Position numbers and translations under genes: made by a program | Assembly (NCBI RefSeq): GCF_031085175.1 | Contig: NZ_JAVHUY010000019.1 | Span: forward strand, 1 to 64,000 | Direction: 5' to 3' | DNA: 64,000 bases | Source of the DNA: Phytohabitans maris | Lineage (GTDB): Bacteria; Actinomycetota; Actinomycetes; Mycobacteriales; Micromonosporaceae | The notes under the pieces: model-generated | Seen by the model: the letters and a program-made list of their open reading frames with translations, nothing else | Told to the model about the DNA's origin: nothing | Database searches by the model: none | Shown: positions 44,087 to 52,214 of the stretch, piece by piece | How the letters are laid out: each line of letters begins with the position of its first letter | Position numbering within the stretch: the first letter of the stretch is position 1

Positions 44087-45793
44087 ATGTTGTTGCGGAT
44101 GTCCACGCTCTTTCTTCGTACGCTGCGCGAGGACCCCGCCGACGCCGAGGTGCCGAGCCACCGGCTGCTGCTGCGGGCTGGCATGATCCGGCGGGCCGCC
44201 CCGGGCGGGTTCACCTGGCTGCCGCTGGGCAAGCTGGTGCTCGACCGGGTCACGCAGGTGGTTCGCGAGGAGATGGCGGCGATCGGCGGCCAGGAGGTGT
44301 CGTTTCCGGCCCTCCTGCCGCGCGAGCCGTACGAGACGAGCGGCCGCTGGACCGAGTACGGCGCGGACATCTTCACGCTCAAGGACCGCCGCGGCGCCGA
44401 CTACCTGCTCGCGCCCACGCACGAGGAGATCGTCACGCTGCTCGTCGGCGACACGCTCAGCTCCTACAAGGACTACCCGGTGATCCTCTACCAGGTGCAG
44501 AGCAAGTTCCGGGACGAGGCGCGGCCCCGGGGCGGGCTGCTGCGCGGGCGCGAGTTCCTGATGAAGGACGCGTACTCCTTCGACCTGGACGACGCCGGCC
44601 TGGACGCCGCGTACGACAAGCACCGCGGCGCGTACCAGCGGATCTTCGACCGGCTCGGGCTCGACTACACGATCGTCTCCGCGGTGTCCGGCGCGATGGG
44701 TGGGTCGGCGTCCGAGGAGTTCCTGGCCGCCTCGCCGGTGGGCGAGGACACGTTCGTGGGGTGCACGCACTGCGACTACGCCGCGAACACCGAGGCGGTG
44801 ACCACACCCGCCCCGGCCCCGAGCGACCCCGCCGCCGCTCCCGCCCTGGAGGTGCACGACACCCCGGACACGCCGACGATCGACACGCTCGTCGCGCTCG
44901 CCAACACCCGCCGGCTGGGCGGTCGCGCCGACTGGACCGCCGCCGACACGCTCAAGAACGTCGTGCTCACCGTCTCGCCGCCCGGCGCCGACCCGTACCT
45001 GCTGGCCATCGGCGTGCCCGGCGACCGCGAGGTGGACCTCAAGCGGGTGGCGGCCGCGCTACACCCGGCGGTCGTGGCGATGTTCGACGGCTGGGCGGGG
45101 CGGCCGGACCTGGTCCGCGGCTACATCGGACCGCAGAAGCTCGACCTGCGCTACCTGGTCGACCCGCGGGTGGTCCCCGGCACCGCGTGGCTGACCGGTG
45201 CGAACGAGCCCGGCCGGCACGCCGTCAACGTGGTGTGCGGCCGCGACTTCACACCCGACGGCACGATCGAGGCCGCCGAGGTACGCCCCGGCGACCCCTG
45301 CCCCGCCTGCGGCACCGGCACGCTGACCATGCGCCGGGGCATCGAGATCGGGCACATCTTCCAGCTCGGCCGCCGCTTCACGGACGCGTTCGGCGTCGAC
45401 GCGCTCGGGCCGGACGGCAAGCCGGTGCGGCCGACGATGGGCTGCTACGGCATCGGCCTCTCCCGCGCGGTGGCGGCCATCGCCGAGCAGCACCACGACG
45501 AGCGCGGGCTCATGTGGCCGCGCGACGTGGCGCCGTTCGACATCCACGTGATCGCCGCCGGAAAGGACCTCGGGCCCGCGGCGGTCGAGCTCGGCGGTCG
45601 CCTCGCTGCCCGCGGGCGGCGGGTGCTGGTCGACGACCGGACGCAGGTGTCCGCGGGGGTGAAATTCACCGACGCCGAGCTGATCGGCATCCCCGAGGCC
45701 GTCGTGGTCGGCCGCCGCTTCAGCGACGGGTACGTGGAGTGGCGTGACCGCGTCACGGGCGAGCGCTCCGAGGTGCCGCTCGACCGGGTGTAG
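44087..45793 (+). CDS. proS: Prolyl-tRNA synthetase (bacterial type with editing insertion)
   Basis: A 568-residue class II synthetase. Motif 1 surrounds [15 protein letters not shown], motif 2 is [23 protein letters not shown] (given here in part: [13 protein letters not shown]) and motif 3 is [14 protein letters not shown]. Between motifs 2 and 3 (about 225-400) lies the YbaK-like INS domain that hydrolyses alanyl-tRNA-Pro, with TLKNVVLTV and [10 protein letters not shown]. The anticodon-binding domain is C terminal. The ATG at 44087 suits the leaderless promoter; an in-frame ATG at 44099 is possible. The nearby ybaK homolog adds a second, free-standing editing activity. Confidence 0.97.
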   Translation: MLLRMSTLFLRTLREDPADAEVPSHRLLLRAGMIRRAAPGGFTWLPLGKLVLDRVTQVVREEMAAIGGQEVSFPALLPREPYETSGRWTEYGADIFTLKDRRGADYLLAPTHEEIVTLLVGDTLSSYKDYPVILYQVQSKFRDEARPRGGLLRGREFLMKDAYSFDLDDAGLDAAYDKHRGAYQRIFDRLGLDYTIVSAVSGAMGGSASEEFLAASPVGEDTFVGCTHCDYAANTEAVTTPAPAPSDPAAAPALEVHDTPDTPTIDTLVALANTRRLGGRADWTAADTLKNVVLTVSPPGADPYLLAIGVPGDREVDLKRVAAALHPAVVAMFDGWAGRPDLVRGYIGPQKLDLRYLVDPRVVPGTAWLTGANEPGRHAVNVVCGRDFTPDGTIEAAEVRPGDPCPACGTGTLTMRRGIEIGHIFQLGRRFTDAFGVDALGPDGKPVRPTMGCYGIGLSRAVAAIAEQHHDERGLMWPRDVAPFDIHVIAAGKDLGPAAVELGGRLAARGRRVLVDDRTQVSAGVKFTDAELIGIPEAVVVGRRFSDGYVEWRDRVTGERSEVPLDRV

Positions 45794-45821
45794 CGCGCTC
45801 CCATCCGGGTACCGAGCTCTC

Positions 45822-46250
45822 ATGGCTACCCGGACTGTGCGCGACGTGATGACCAGGCGGGTCGTCTACCTACCCGCTGAGACCCCGGTGGACGAGGCGG
45901 CGCAGGCCATGCGCGCGGCCGACATCGGCGATGTCGTGATCACCGACGGCCCGGTGCTGGCCGGCATCCTCACCGACCGCGACATCGTGGTGCGAGCGGT
46001 CGCGGAGCGTCTGGACCCCGGCCGGACAACCGTCGGCGCGATCGCCAGCTCCGAGCTGATCATGATCCAGCAGGACGCCACCCCTCAGGAGGCGGTACGG
46101 CTGATGCGCCAGCGGGCCGTGCGCCGGCTGCTCGTGTGCGACGCCGACCGCCAGCTCGTCGGCGTCATCTCGCTCGGCGACCTCGCGATGCACCTGGACC
46201 TGTCGTCTGTGCTCAGCGACATCAGCGAGGCCACGCCCAGTAGTAGTTGA
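45822..46250 (+). CDS. Two-CBS-domain protein
   Basis: A 142-residue protein composed of a pair of CBS domains: TVRDVMTRRVVYLPAETPV, IGDVVITDGPVLAGILTDRD for the first and MIQQDATPQEAVRLMRQRAV, RRLLVCDADRQLVGVISLGD for the second. Such Bateman modules bind adenine nucleotides and report energy state; stand-alone forms are common in actinobacteria and are often dormancy- or stress-linked. The ATG follows a TACCGA hexamer by 6 bases, again suggesting a leaderless message. Confidence 0.9.
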   Translation: MATRTVRDVMTRRVVYLPAETPVDEAAQAMRAADIGDVVITDGPVLAGILTDRDIVVRAVAERLDPGRTTVGAIASSELIMIQQDATPQEAVRLMRQRAVRRLLVCDADRQLVGVISLGDLAMHLDLSSVLSDISEATPSSS

Positions 46251-46253
46251 TCT

Positions 46254-46826
46254 TCAGGTTTCACGTGCAACGGTATCGACGGTCTTGGCTAGACCCTCGA
46301 CCACCTGCGCGTTCGGCAGCGCACCGAGCGCCGGGCCGGGCAGCGCGATCTTGCTGTGCCGCACGCCCGAGCCGATGATCACGTGGCCGGCGGCGATCAC
46401 CCGGGAGTCGACCAGGATCGGCCAGCTCTCGGGGAGGCCGATCGGCGTGATCCCGCCGTACTCCATCCCGGTCAGCTCCACCGCCTCGGCCATCGGCGCG
46501 AAGCTCGCCTTACGCACGTCGAGCATCTTGCGCACCACGCCGTTGACGTCGGCCCGGGTGGTGGCCAGGATGACGCAGGCCGCGTACCGGGTCACGCCCT
46601 CGCGCTTGCCGGCGACCACCACGCAGTTGGCCGAGATGTCGAGCCCCACCTCGTACGCCTCGCAGAACGCGGCGGTGTCCGCCAGCGTGGGGTCGATCGG
46701 CGCCACCAGCACCTCGTCCACGTCGACCGGTGCCTCGGCCGGCCAGGCGTCCAGCGCGGCGGCGGTGGGCGCGGCGAGCAGGTCCGGCCGGGTGCGGGCC
46801 GGCTCGGTCTTCAAGGTCCCTATCAC
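46254..46826 (-). CDS. YbaK/EbsC-type aminoacyl-tRNA deacylase
   Basis: A 190-residue YbaK-domain protein with AANCVVVAGKREGVTRYAAC-like strand pattern (core ISANCVVVAGKREG), KASFAPMAEAVELTGMEYGG and GITPIGLPESWPILVD. The family removes mischarged amino acids from tRNA-Pro, or is related to the INS domain of ProRS. The GTG at 46826 overlaps the stop of the upstream NAD(P)-binding gene (GTGA). It sits 0.5 kb from proS, on the other strand, fitting a prolyl-tRNA quality-control role. Confidence 0.9.
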   Translation of the reverse strand: MIGTLKTEPARTRPDLLAAPTAAALDAWPAEAPVDVDEVLVAPIDPTLADTAAFCEAYEVGLDISANCVVVAGKREGVTRYAACVILATTRADVNGVVRKMLDVRKASFAPMAEAVELTGMEYGGITPIGLPESWPILVDSRVIAAGHVIIGSGVRHSKIALPGPALGALPNAQVVEGLAKTVDTVARET

Positions 46827-47605
46827 GCCTGCGAGTCTCGCACCGGCCCGTACCGCTCGGCGAGGTAGCCCTGCCACGTCCGCGTTCCGGTGGGCTGGTC
46901 GGGGGTGGTGAGCAGCCCACCGCGCATCGCCCGCGCGGTCTTGCCGGGCAGGCGGAGCGAGAGCACCGGACGGCGCTTGCCGGTCGCCCGCAGCCAGGAG
47001 CGCACGATCTCCTCCGAGGTCTGCACCGCCGGCCCGCCGAGGTTCTCCACCCGGCGGCTCGGCCCGGCCGCCAGCAGCGCGGCGATCCGGTCGGCGACGT
47101 CGCGCGGGTCCACCAGCTGCACGGCGATCCCGGGGTCGGCGACCAGCACGCCCAGCCGGCTCGCGAGCGGCAGGAAGCGTTCGTCCACAAGCTGTGGAAA
47201 CTGGGTGGCACGCAGGATCGACCACGGCACCGGGCCGGCTTGCAGCACCTTCTCGGCGGCGAGCTTGGCTCGGTAGTACGAGATCGGGATCCGGTCGATG
47301 CCGACGATCGAGATGTAGACGAAGTGCCCCACCCCGGCCCGCTCGGCGGCGGCCGCGAGGCGGCGGGTGCCGGCGACGTCCACCTCGCCGGCCTTGTTGT
47401 ATCGCGTCGTGGCGGAGGCCAGGTGGACCACCGCGTCCATACCGGTGACCGCTTCGGCCAGCCCTTCTCCGGTCGCGAGGTCGGCCTTGACCCAGCCCGG
47501 CCTGGGGCGGCGGCTGGTGCCGCGCACCTCGTGGCCAGCCTGTTCGAGGCGGGGAACCACGGCCTGGCCGAGCACACCGCTCGCGCCTGTCACGAGAACC
47601 TTCAT
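46823..47605 (-). CDS. NAD(P)-binding atypical SDR (NmrA-like)
   Basis: A 260-residue protein starting MKVLVTGASGVLGQAVVPRL with the Rossmann glycine motif GASGVLG. Mid-sequence motifs MDAVVHLASATT, YISIVGIDRIPISYYRAKLA and AEKVLQAGPVPWSILRATQF are typical of the NmrA/atypical SDR group that acts as sensors or quinone-reductase-like enzymes. The catalytic tyrosine is present as YYRAK. Substrate unknown; it is co-transcribed with the YbaK gene by a four-base overlap. Confidence 0.88.
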   Translation of the reverse strand: MKVLVTGASGVLGQAVVPRLEQAGHEVRGTSRRPRPGWVKADLATGEGLAEAVTGMDAVVHLASATTRYNKAGEVDVAGTRRLAAAAERAGVGHFVYISIVGIDRIPISYYRAKLAAEKVLQAGPVPWSILRATQFPQLVDERFLPLASRLGVLVADPGIAVQLVDPRDVADRIAALLAAGPSRRVENLGGPAVQTSEEIVRSWLRATGKRRPVLSLRLPGKTARAMRGGLLTTPDQPTGTRTWQGYLAERYGPVRDSQA

Positions 47606-47642
47606 GGTGGATGGACGAGGTACCCCGGTGAAACGTGACGGC

Positions 47643-47670
47643 TTGACGCCACTGGCTAATGATGTTAGCT
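47643..47670 (+). promoter_or_regulatory. Promoter of the alpha/beta hydrolase gene
   Basis: TTGACG (47643-47648), 16-base spacer, TTAGCT (47665-47670), ending 8 bases before the ATG at 47679; likely a leaderless message. Confidence 0.6.
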
Positions 47671-47678
47671 TTTTGGCT

Positions 47679-48479
47679 ATGACGACTAGTTACCTTGATC
47701 GTGGCGAGGGCCGGATCGCGTACGAGGTGGCGGGCGAAGGGCCGCTCGTCGTCTGCGTGCCCGGCATGGGCGACCTGCGCTCCGCGTTCCGCTTCACCGT
47801 CCCCGCGCTGCTCGGGGCGGGCTACCGGGTGGCGGCGATGGACCTGCGCGGGCATGGGGAGAGCGACGACGGCTTCACCGCGTACGACGATCCCGCCCTC
47901 GCCTCCGACATCCGCGCGCTCGTCGCCCACCTGGGCGGGCCGGCGCTGCTGATCGGCAACTCGATGGGTGCCGCCAGCTCGATCATCGCGGCGGCCGAGC
48001 AGCCGGAGCTCGTGGCCGGCCTGGCGCTGATGGGGCCCTGGGTGCGCGACCCCAAGCCCAACCCGGTGATGCGCCTGGTGCAGCGCGTCATGCTGGTCAA
48101 GCCGTGGGGCCCGGCCGCCTGGCGGGCGTTCTACAAGACGCTCTACCCCGGCCGCCGCCCCGACGACCTGGCCAGCCACGTCGACCGCATCGGCGCCGCC
48201 ATGCGCCGGGGCGACCACTGGCGCTCCTTCGCGCGGACCACGACCACCAGCCACGCGCCGGTCGAGGCCCGCCTCGACGACGTGCGGGCACCGGCGCTGG
48301 TGGTGATGGGCGAAAAGGACCCCGACTTCCCGGACCCGGCGGCCGAGGCCCGGTTCGCGGCCGAGCGGCTCCACGGCGAGCTGCTGATGGTGCCCGACTC
48401 CGGCCACTATCCACAGGCCGACTCCCCCGACGTGGTCAACCCGGCGGTGCTCACCTTCGCGGCGAAGGTCTTCGGCTGA
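47679..48479 (+). CDS. Alpha/beta hydrolase
   Basis: A 266-residue alpha/beta hydrolase: oxyanion segment VVCVPGMGDLRSAF, nucleophile elbow GNSMGAASS (serine about 91), aspartate in VVMGEKDPDFPDP and histidine in PDSGHYPQADSPDV. No signal peptide. The catalytic triad is complete, and the small size and lack of a lid insertion suggest a general esterase, lactonase or C-C hydrolase. It is monocistronic, behind a good leaderless promoter; substrate unknown. Confidence 0.9.
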   Translation: MTTSYLDRGEGRIAYEVAGEGPLVVCVPGMGDLRSAFRFTVPALLGAGYRVAAMDLRGHGESDDGFTAYDDPALASDIRALVAHLGGPALLIGNSMGAASSIIAAAEQPELVAGLALMGPWVRDPKPNPVMRLVQRVMLVKPWGPAAWRAFYKTLYPGRRPDDLASHVDRIGAAMRRGDHWRSFARTTTTSHAPVEARLDDVRAPALVVMGEKDPDFPDPAAEARFAAERLHGELLMVPDSGHYPQADSPDVVNPAVLTFAAKVFG

Positions 48480-48492
48480 GCCGTCGCGGCGC

Positions 48493-49146
48493 TCAGTCCT
48501 TGCGGAAGGTCAGGCAGTAGTCCGCGCTGAGGCCGGGCAGCAGCTCGTCCCAGCACAGAAACGTCTCATGCCGCAACGACAGATGGCGGCAGAGCACCCG
48601 GCCCATGTCCCAGGCGAGCGGCGTGATGAAGCCGTCGTCTTCGAGGTTGGCCACGTTGACGACCGCGTGCCCGCTGGGCCGGAGCAGCCCCGCCACCTGC
48701 CGGAAGACGTCGCCAATCTCGGCCAGGTAGGTCACGTAGTCGCCGTCCAGCGTCTCGTACGCTGTCAGCGGGTTTTCCGGGTGGTCGGTCGCGCTCATGT
48801 ACGGCGGCGAAGTCATGCACAGGTCGACCGGCCCGTCCACCAGCGCCGAGAGGTTGCGCGCGTCGCCCTGCACGACCCGCACATCGCCGCCGCCGCTCAG
48901 CCGCCCCCGGATCAGATCGACGCGCTCGTCGAGCAACTCGACGCCGACCGCCCGCCGCCCCATCCGCTCGGCCACCACGAGCGTGGTGCCAAAGCCGGCG
49001 AACGGGTCGAGCACCAGATCCCCCGGCGACGTGTACTCCTCCAGGGCCGCCTCGACCAGCGCCTCCGGGTAGTGCACGTCTTCGTCGGCACCCTCCGGGC
49101 GCTCCGCGATCAGGTCAGCCGACTTCAGGTACAGCCACGGTCTCAC
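48493..49146 (-). CDS. Orphan DNA methyltransferase (N6/N4 type)
   Basis: A 217-residue methyltransferase. SAM-binding motif VLDPFAGFGTTLVVAER (about residue 45) and catalytic motif CMTSPPYMSATD (about 112) are both clear, in the order FxGxG before TSPPY. TSPPY is usual for N4-cytosine or N6-adenine amino methylation. No restriction enzyme or specificity gene is adjacent, so it is solitary and may be regulatory. The target-recognition region is small. GTG start. Confidence 0.88.
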   Translation of the reverse strand: MRPWLYLKSADLIAERPEGADEDVHYPEALVEAALEEYTSPGDLVLDPFAGFGTTLVVAERMGRRAVGVELLDERVDLIRGRLSGGGDVRVVQGDARNLSALVDGPVDLCMTSPPYMSATDHPENPLTAYETLDGDYVTYLAEIGDVFRQVAGLLRPSGHAVVNVANLEDDGFITPLAWDMGRVLCRHLSLRHETFLCWDELLPGLSADYCLTFRKD

Positions 49147-49296
49147 TGCGCCAGTATCCGGCCGCGGGGTTTCCGGCAGTCACCCCCGGTGCCGCACCAG
49201 CGCCGGCCATCACACCCGGGCGTCCACTCCACGGTGGGTCAGCCGACGCGGAATCGGTCGGCGCTCCGGCGGATGGAGATGTGTCGATACGCTGAA

Positions 49297-49302
49297 TAGC
49301 CT
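49297..49302 (+). promoter_or_regulatory. -10 element of a leaderless promoter
   Basis: TAGCCT ends six bases before the ATG at 49309; no ribosome site is visible. Confidence 0.5.
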
Positions 49303-49308
49303 GACCGC

Positions 49309-49968
49309 ATGACGGCGACCGGACCGTCGACGGGCCTCGTCGTCGGCACGTTGTTTATGGGGTTGGTGGCCTCGCTCTTCTGGCCCGTGACCCGCTACCT
49401 CATCACGATCGCCCACGAGGGCACGCACGCCATGACTGGCTCGATGACCGGCGGCAAGGTCCTGTACGTCCAGGTAAATGCCGACGCCACCGGCGAGACG
49501 AAGGCCAGCGGCAACCTGTTCCTCTACTGGATCGCCGGGTATGTCGGCCCGTCCCTGTTCGGCATCGCCGGAGCGATCCTGCTCGACAACGGCGCACACC
49601 CGGACGCCATCCTCTGGACGACCATCGTCCTGCTCGGCGCGGTCGTCCTGCAGATGCGCAAGTTCTTCGGCATCGCCGCCGTGGCTGTCGCCGGCTTCTT
49701 CCTCATCATGATCGTCCGCAACGCCACACCGACCGCGCGCGAGGTCTGCGCGTACACGCTGATCTGGTTTCTGCTCTTCGGCGGCGTCATCCAAAACATG
49801 GAGGACAACCGGAAAAGCGTCGGCTGGTCGGGAGACGGCGCCTCTCTCCGCGACTACACCAAGATCCCAAAGGGCTTCTGGGGGATGCTCTGGTGGCTGG
49901 CGACGCTGGCGGCGCTCGGCTACGGCGGTGGCATCCTCGTCGGGGCGATCGACGCACCCGGCACCTGA
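49309..49968 (+). CDS. M50-type membrane metallopeptidase-like protein
   Basis: A 219-residue protein with about six transmembrane helices. HEGTH (HExxH) near residue 36 at the end of the first helix pair, in ITIAHEGTHAMTGSMTGG, is the zinc site of the M50B family. The expected second motif is not obvious (GYVGPSLFG near 77 resembles the glycine/proline loop). These proteins are site-2-protease relatives found widely in actinobacteria without a defined substrate. A PDZ domain is absent. It stands alone behind a leaderless promoter. Confidence 0.85.
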   Translation: MTATGPSTGLVVGTLFMGLVASLFWPVTRYLITIAHEGTHAMTGSMTGGKVLYVQVNADATGETKASGNLFLYWIAGYVGPSLFGIAGAILLDNGAHPDAILWTTIVLLGAVVLQMRKFFGIAAVAVAGFFLIMIVRNATPTAREVCAYTLIWFLLFGGVIQNMEDNRKSVGWSGDGASLRDYTKIPKGFWGMLWWLATLAALGYGGGILVGAIDAPGT

Positions 49969-50121
49969 GACGGCCCCGACGAGCAGCGGCGACGCCATCG
50001 TGGGCCGGAGGCATCACCATGCGAACCAGACCGCGACCATCGCCGGTGACCCACTGCCGCTACGTTTGACCAGGTCACGGAGCCGAGGCGGTGTCCGGTG
50101 AGCCGTCGGTCCAGTCGTCCC

Positions 50122-50409
50122 CTAGGTTCGGTATACGTCGCGGCGATGGTCGACGTCGACCACGGTGACGGTGCGGGTGGCGTCGTCGATTCGGTAGATG
50201 ATCCGGTAGGTGCCGCGGCGGGCGCTGAATCGGTCCGCCAGCGGTGGAAGCAGTCGTTTGCCGACACGGTATGGCTGGCGGACCAAGGGCCCGACCATGA
50301 GCTCATAGGCCGCCACCGCGACCGCCTCGGGCAGTCGTTCGGCCAACGCACGGCGGACGGTCGGGGTGGTACGCAGTTCGTAAGGCTCGGCCGGATCTAC
50401 CTCGCTCAC
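50122..50409 (-). CDS. RelE/ParE-family toxin
   Basis: A 95-residue toxin with the RelE fold: YELRTTPTVRRALAERLPEA helix pair, PLVRQPYRVGKRLLPPLADRF and the strand RGTYRIIYRIDDATRTVTVVDVDHRRDVYR, with basic residues and a tyrosine typical of the mRNA-cleaving site. It overlaps the antitoxin gene by four bases, antitoxin first. Endonuclease on ribosome-bound mRNA is the usual activity. Confidence 0.9.
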   Translation of the reverse strand: MSEVDPAEPYELRTTPTVRRALAERLPEAVAVAAYELMVGPLVRQPYRVGKRLLPPLADRFSARRGTYRIIYRIDDATRTVTVVDVDHRRDVYRT

Positions 50410-50690
50410 GCCGCCGGGGAACGGCGACGGCGTATGGCGTCGGCGAGTTCGCCAGCGGACACCTGTTCGCCTCTGGCCAGCTCGGCGTCTGATTCGGCCA
50501 GCCGTCGCAGCGTCGCTGGATCGCCGAGTACCGCGAGTGTCTCCTCCAACTGCTCCAGGTCCTCGACCGACAGCAGCACGGCCGAGGGACGGCCGTGCAC
50601 CGTTACGGTTACCCGCTCATGGTGGTCGTGGACCCGGCCGACCAGCTCGGACAGGTGTGTCTTTACCTCGCCCAGCGGCAACGTCGTCAT
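50406..50690 (-). CDS. Phd/YefM-family antitoxin
   Basis: A 94-residue antitoxin starting MTTLPLGEVKTHLSELVGRV, with DNA-binding N-terminal strand-helix module and RVTVTVHGRPSAVLLSVEDLEQLEET. The C-terminal helix should mask the toxin. A -10-like CATACT ends 7 bases before the ATG on the minus strand and lies inside a short repeat GTCATACTTTTGAC, a probable autoregulatory site. Confidence 0.9.
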   Translation of the reverse strand: MTTLPLGEVKTHLSELVGRVHDHHERVTVTVHGRPSAVLLSVEDLEQLEETLAVLGDPATLRRLAESDAELARGEQVSAGELADAIRRRRSPAA

Positions 50691-50730
50691 AGTCAAAAGT
50701 ATGACCAAAATACGGCGAGCTGTCGACCGG

Positions 50731-51648
50731 TCACCGGATCTGGCCGCAACATTTCTTGTACTTGGCGCCCGATGCGCACCAGCACGGCGAATTACGCGGC
50801 GGCGGCCAGGCGATGGTGGCCTCTTCGGCGACAGTCTCGCCGAAGGCTGCCTTGGTTTCAGGGTCGGTCGGCGATCCGCCCACCCGATCGGCGAACTCAC
50901 ACAGCTGCGAGACCGTCGCCGGGACAACTCGAATGGCCGGCACACCGCTTTCGGCGAGATCGCGCCATCGACGCTCCGCTGCCGGGTAGTACTCCTCGTC
51001 GCTGTCCTGGTACTCCTGCGGCCAACGTCGCCGAGCCTCGGCCCGCTCGCCGCGCTGGAACACCAGCATCCGCACCTGTCGCGGCATCCGGCCAGCCTCG
51101 ATGTATTCCCGGACGCCGTGGACATCGACCGGCCGGCGCGCGGACGGTGGCTCCGGCGTGATCTCGTCCGTCGAGTCGGCCGGCAACCCCAGCTGGCTGC
51201 GGACCTCCCGCCGGCCGCACAGCATCACCGAGGACATCTGCATCCAACCTGTGGGCCCACGCAGCGTCTCGATCTCGTCCGGGCTGAGTCGGGCAACAGC
51301 ACGGTCGTACCAGGTCAGGGCGCCATCGAGATCACCGCGCTCGGCCAGCAGCTCAGCCACCATCGTGCAATGCCCGCCGTGCAACGCCGAATCGCGGGCA
51401 AGGCGAGCCAGTTCGGCATACGCATCCTCAGCCGCGCCCTGCTCAAAGAGCGTCTCGGCCAACTCGAAGCGGGCATAGCAAGCATCCTCGCCGCCGGCAC
51501 CGACGAGCTCGGTCAACAACTCCCGGGCACGGTCCGTGCGACCTGCCCGTCGCCAGGCAGCGGCGGCTTCCAGCAGGATCTCGCCACGCTCGTCGGGAAA
51601 CTCCTCGGCCTGAACCTCAAGAGCGGCTGCCTCGTCAAGAGCAGTCAT
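50731..51648 (-). CDS. TPR-containing protein with C-terminal SEC-C zinc motif
   Basis: A 305-residue protein. The N-terminal 120 residues form helical TPR-like repeats (AAAWRRAGRTDRARELLTEL, ALTWYDRAVARL). The C terminus carries SEC-C: PCWCASGAKYKKCCGQ (CxC...CC), the zinc-binding motif best known from SecA. Such proteins may act as adaptors in translation or protein export, but no function is established. The ATG at 51648 was preferred over a longer frame because the added residues look unstructured. It ends 40 bases upstream of the toxin-antitoxin promoter. Confidence 0.85.
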   Translation of the reverse strand: MTALDEAAALEVQAEEFPDERGEILLEAAAAWRRAGRTDRARELLTELVGAGGEDACYARFELAETLFEQGAAEDAYAELARLARDSALHGGHCTMVAELLAERGDLDGALTWYDRAVARLSPDEIETLRGPTGWMQMSSVMLCGRREVRSQLGLPADSTDEITPEPPSARRPVDVHGVREYIEAGRMPRQVRMLVFQRGERAEARRRWPQEYQDSDEEYYPAAERRWRDLAESGVPAIRVVPATVSQLCEFADRVGGSPTDPETKAAFGETVAEEATIAWPPPRNSPCWCASGAKYKKCCGQIR

Positions 51649-51766
51649 AGCCACGGCCAGGACCGTACTCTCCGCGCATGCGACGGCAAGCCTGACACGG
51701 CGTATCAGCCAAGTGGTTCGCACAATGGTCGAACACCATTGACGAAGCCGCTGCTCAGAGGCGAGG

Positions 51767-51839
51767 TGGAGCCGAGGGGACTCGAACCCCTAACCCCTGC
51801 CTTGCAAAGGCAGTGCTCTGCCAGTTGAGCTACGGCCCC
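51767..51839 (-). tRNA. tRNA-Ala(TGC)
   Basis: A 73-base tRNA; acceptor GGGGCCG pairs with CGGCTCC allowing a wobble, anticodon stem CTGCC/GGCAG around TTTGCAA gives TGC, T arm AGGGGTTCGAGTCCCCT. CCA is not encoded. Confidence 0.96.
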
Positions 51840-51867
51840 GCTGGCGGCGCGGCCGCCGGCGAGTGGA

Positions 51868-51996
51868 CTAGCGGAGGTCGGGCGCGGTGGTGGCCTCGTG
51901 CCACAGGGCGCGCTCGTCGTTGGACTCCTTGACCTTCTTCGCGATCAGGGCCGCCGCACCGATCACACCGGCGATGATAATGATCTTCTTCCACAT
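51868..51996 (-). CDS. DLW-39 family protein
   Basis: A 42-residue single-pass membrane peptide beginning MWKKIIIIAGVIGAAALIAK, then KVKESNDERALWHEATTAP. The basic start, one helix and the E/ALWHEAT end match the actinobacterial DLW-39 family, which is always found beside the gyrA-proximal tRNA genes. An AAGGGG site precedes the ATG. It lies between tRNA-Ile and tRNA-Ala. Function unknown. Confidence 0.9.
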   Translation of the reverse strand: MWKKIIIIAGVIGAAALIAKKVKESNDERALWHEATTAPDLR

Positions 51997-52045
51997 TGGG
52001 GTGATCCCCTTCAGGTTGAGTTATCTCGGCCGGATGACTACATGG

Positions 52046-52119
52046 TGGGGCTAGATGGAATCGAACCATCGACCTCAGAGTTATCAGCTCTGCGCTCTAA
52101 CCGACTGAGCTATAGCCCC
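52046..52119 (-). tRNA. tRNA-Ile(GAT)
   Basis: A 74-base tRNA with CCA encoded next to it (52043-52045). Acceptor GGGGCTA/TAGCCCC, anticodon stem AGAGC...GCTCT-type pairing around CTGATAA (anticodon GAT), T arm GATGGTTCGATTCCATC. Confidence 0.97.
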
Positions 52120-52214
52120 GCGCGTGCGACGACGAGGTTACCGTACCCGGGAAGCTTCTCCCAAGTTGGGGCGCCCGCCACGCCGAGCGCCCCAGGTGTG
52201 TCCTCTCGTGCCTG

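Noticed and set aside
41207-44857. A 1216-codon open frame on the minus strand over SGNH, lipoprotein and proS genes
   Set aside because: Only its last 198 codons have a protein signature (TetR). The rest is antisense to well-supported genes and is open because of high GC.
46254-48407. A 717-codon minus-strand frame
   Set aside because: Only the final 190 codons form the YbaK protein; the upstream part is antisense to the hydrolase and in another frame of the NAD(P)-binding gene.
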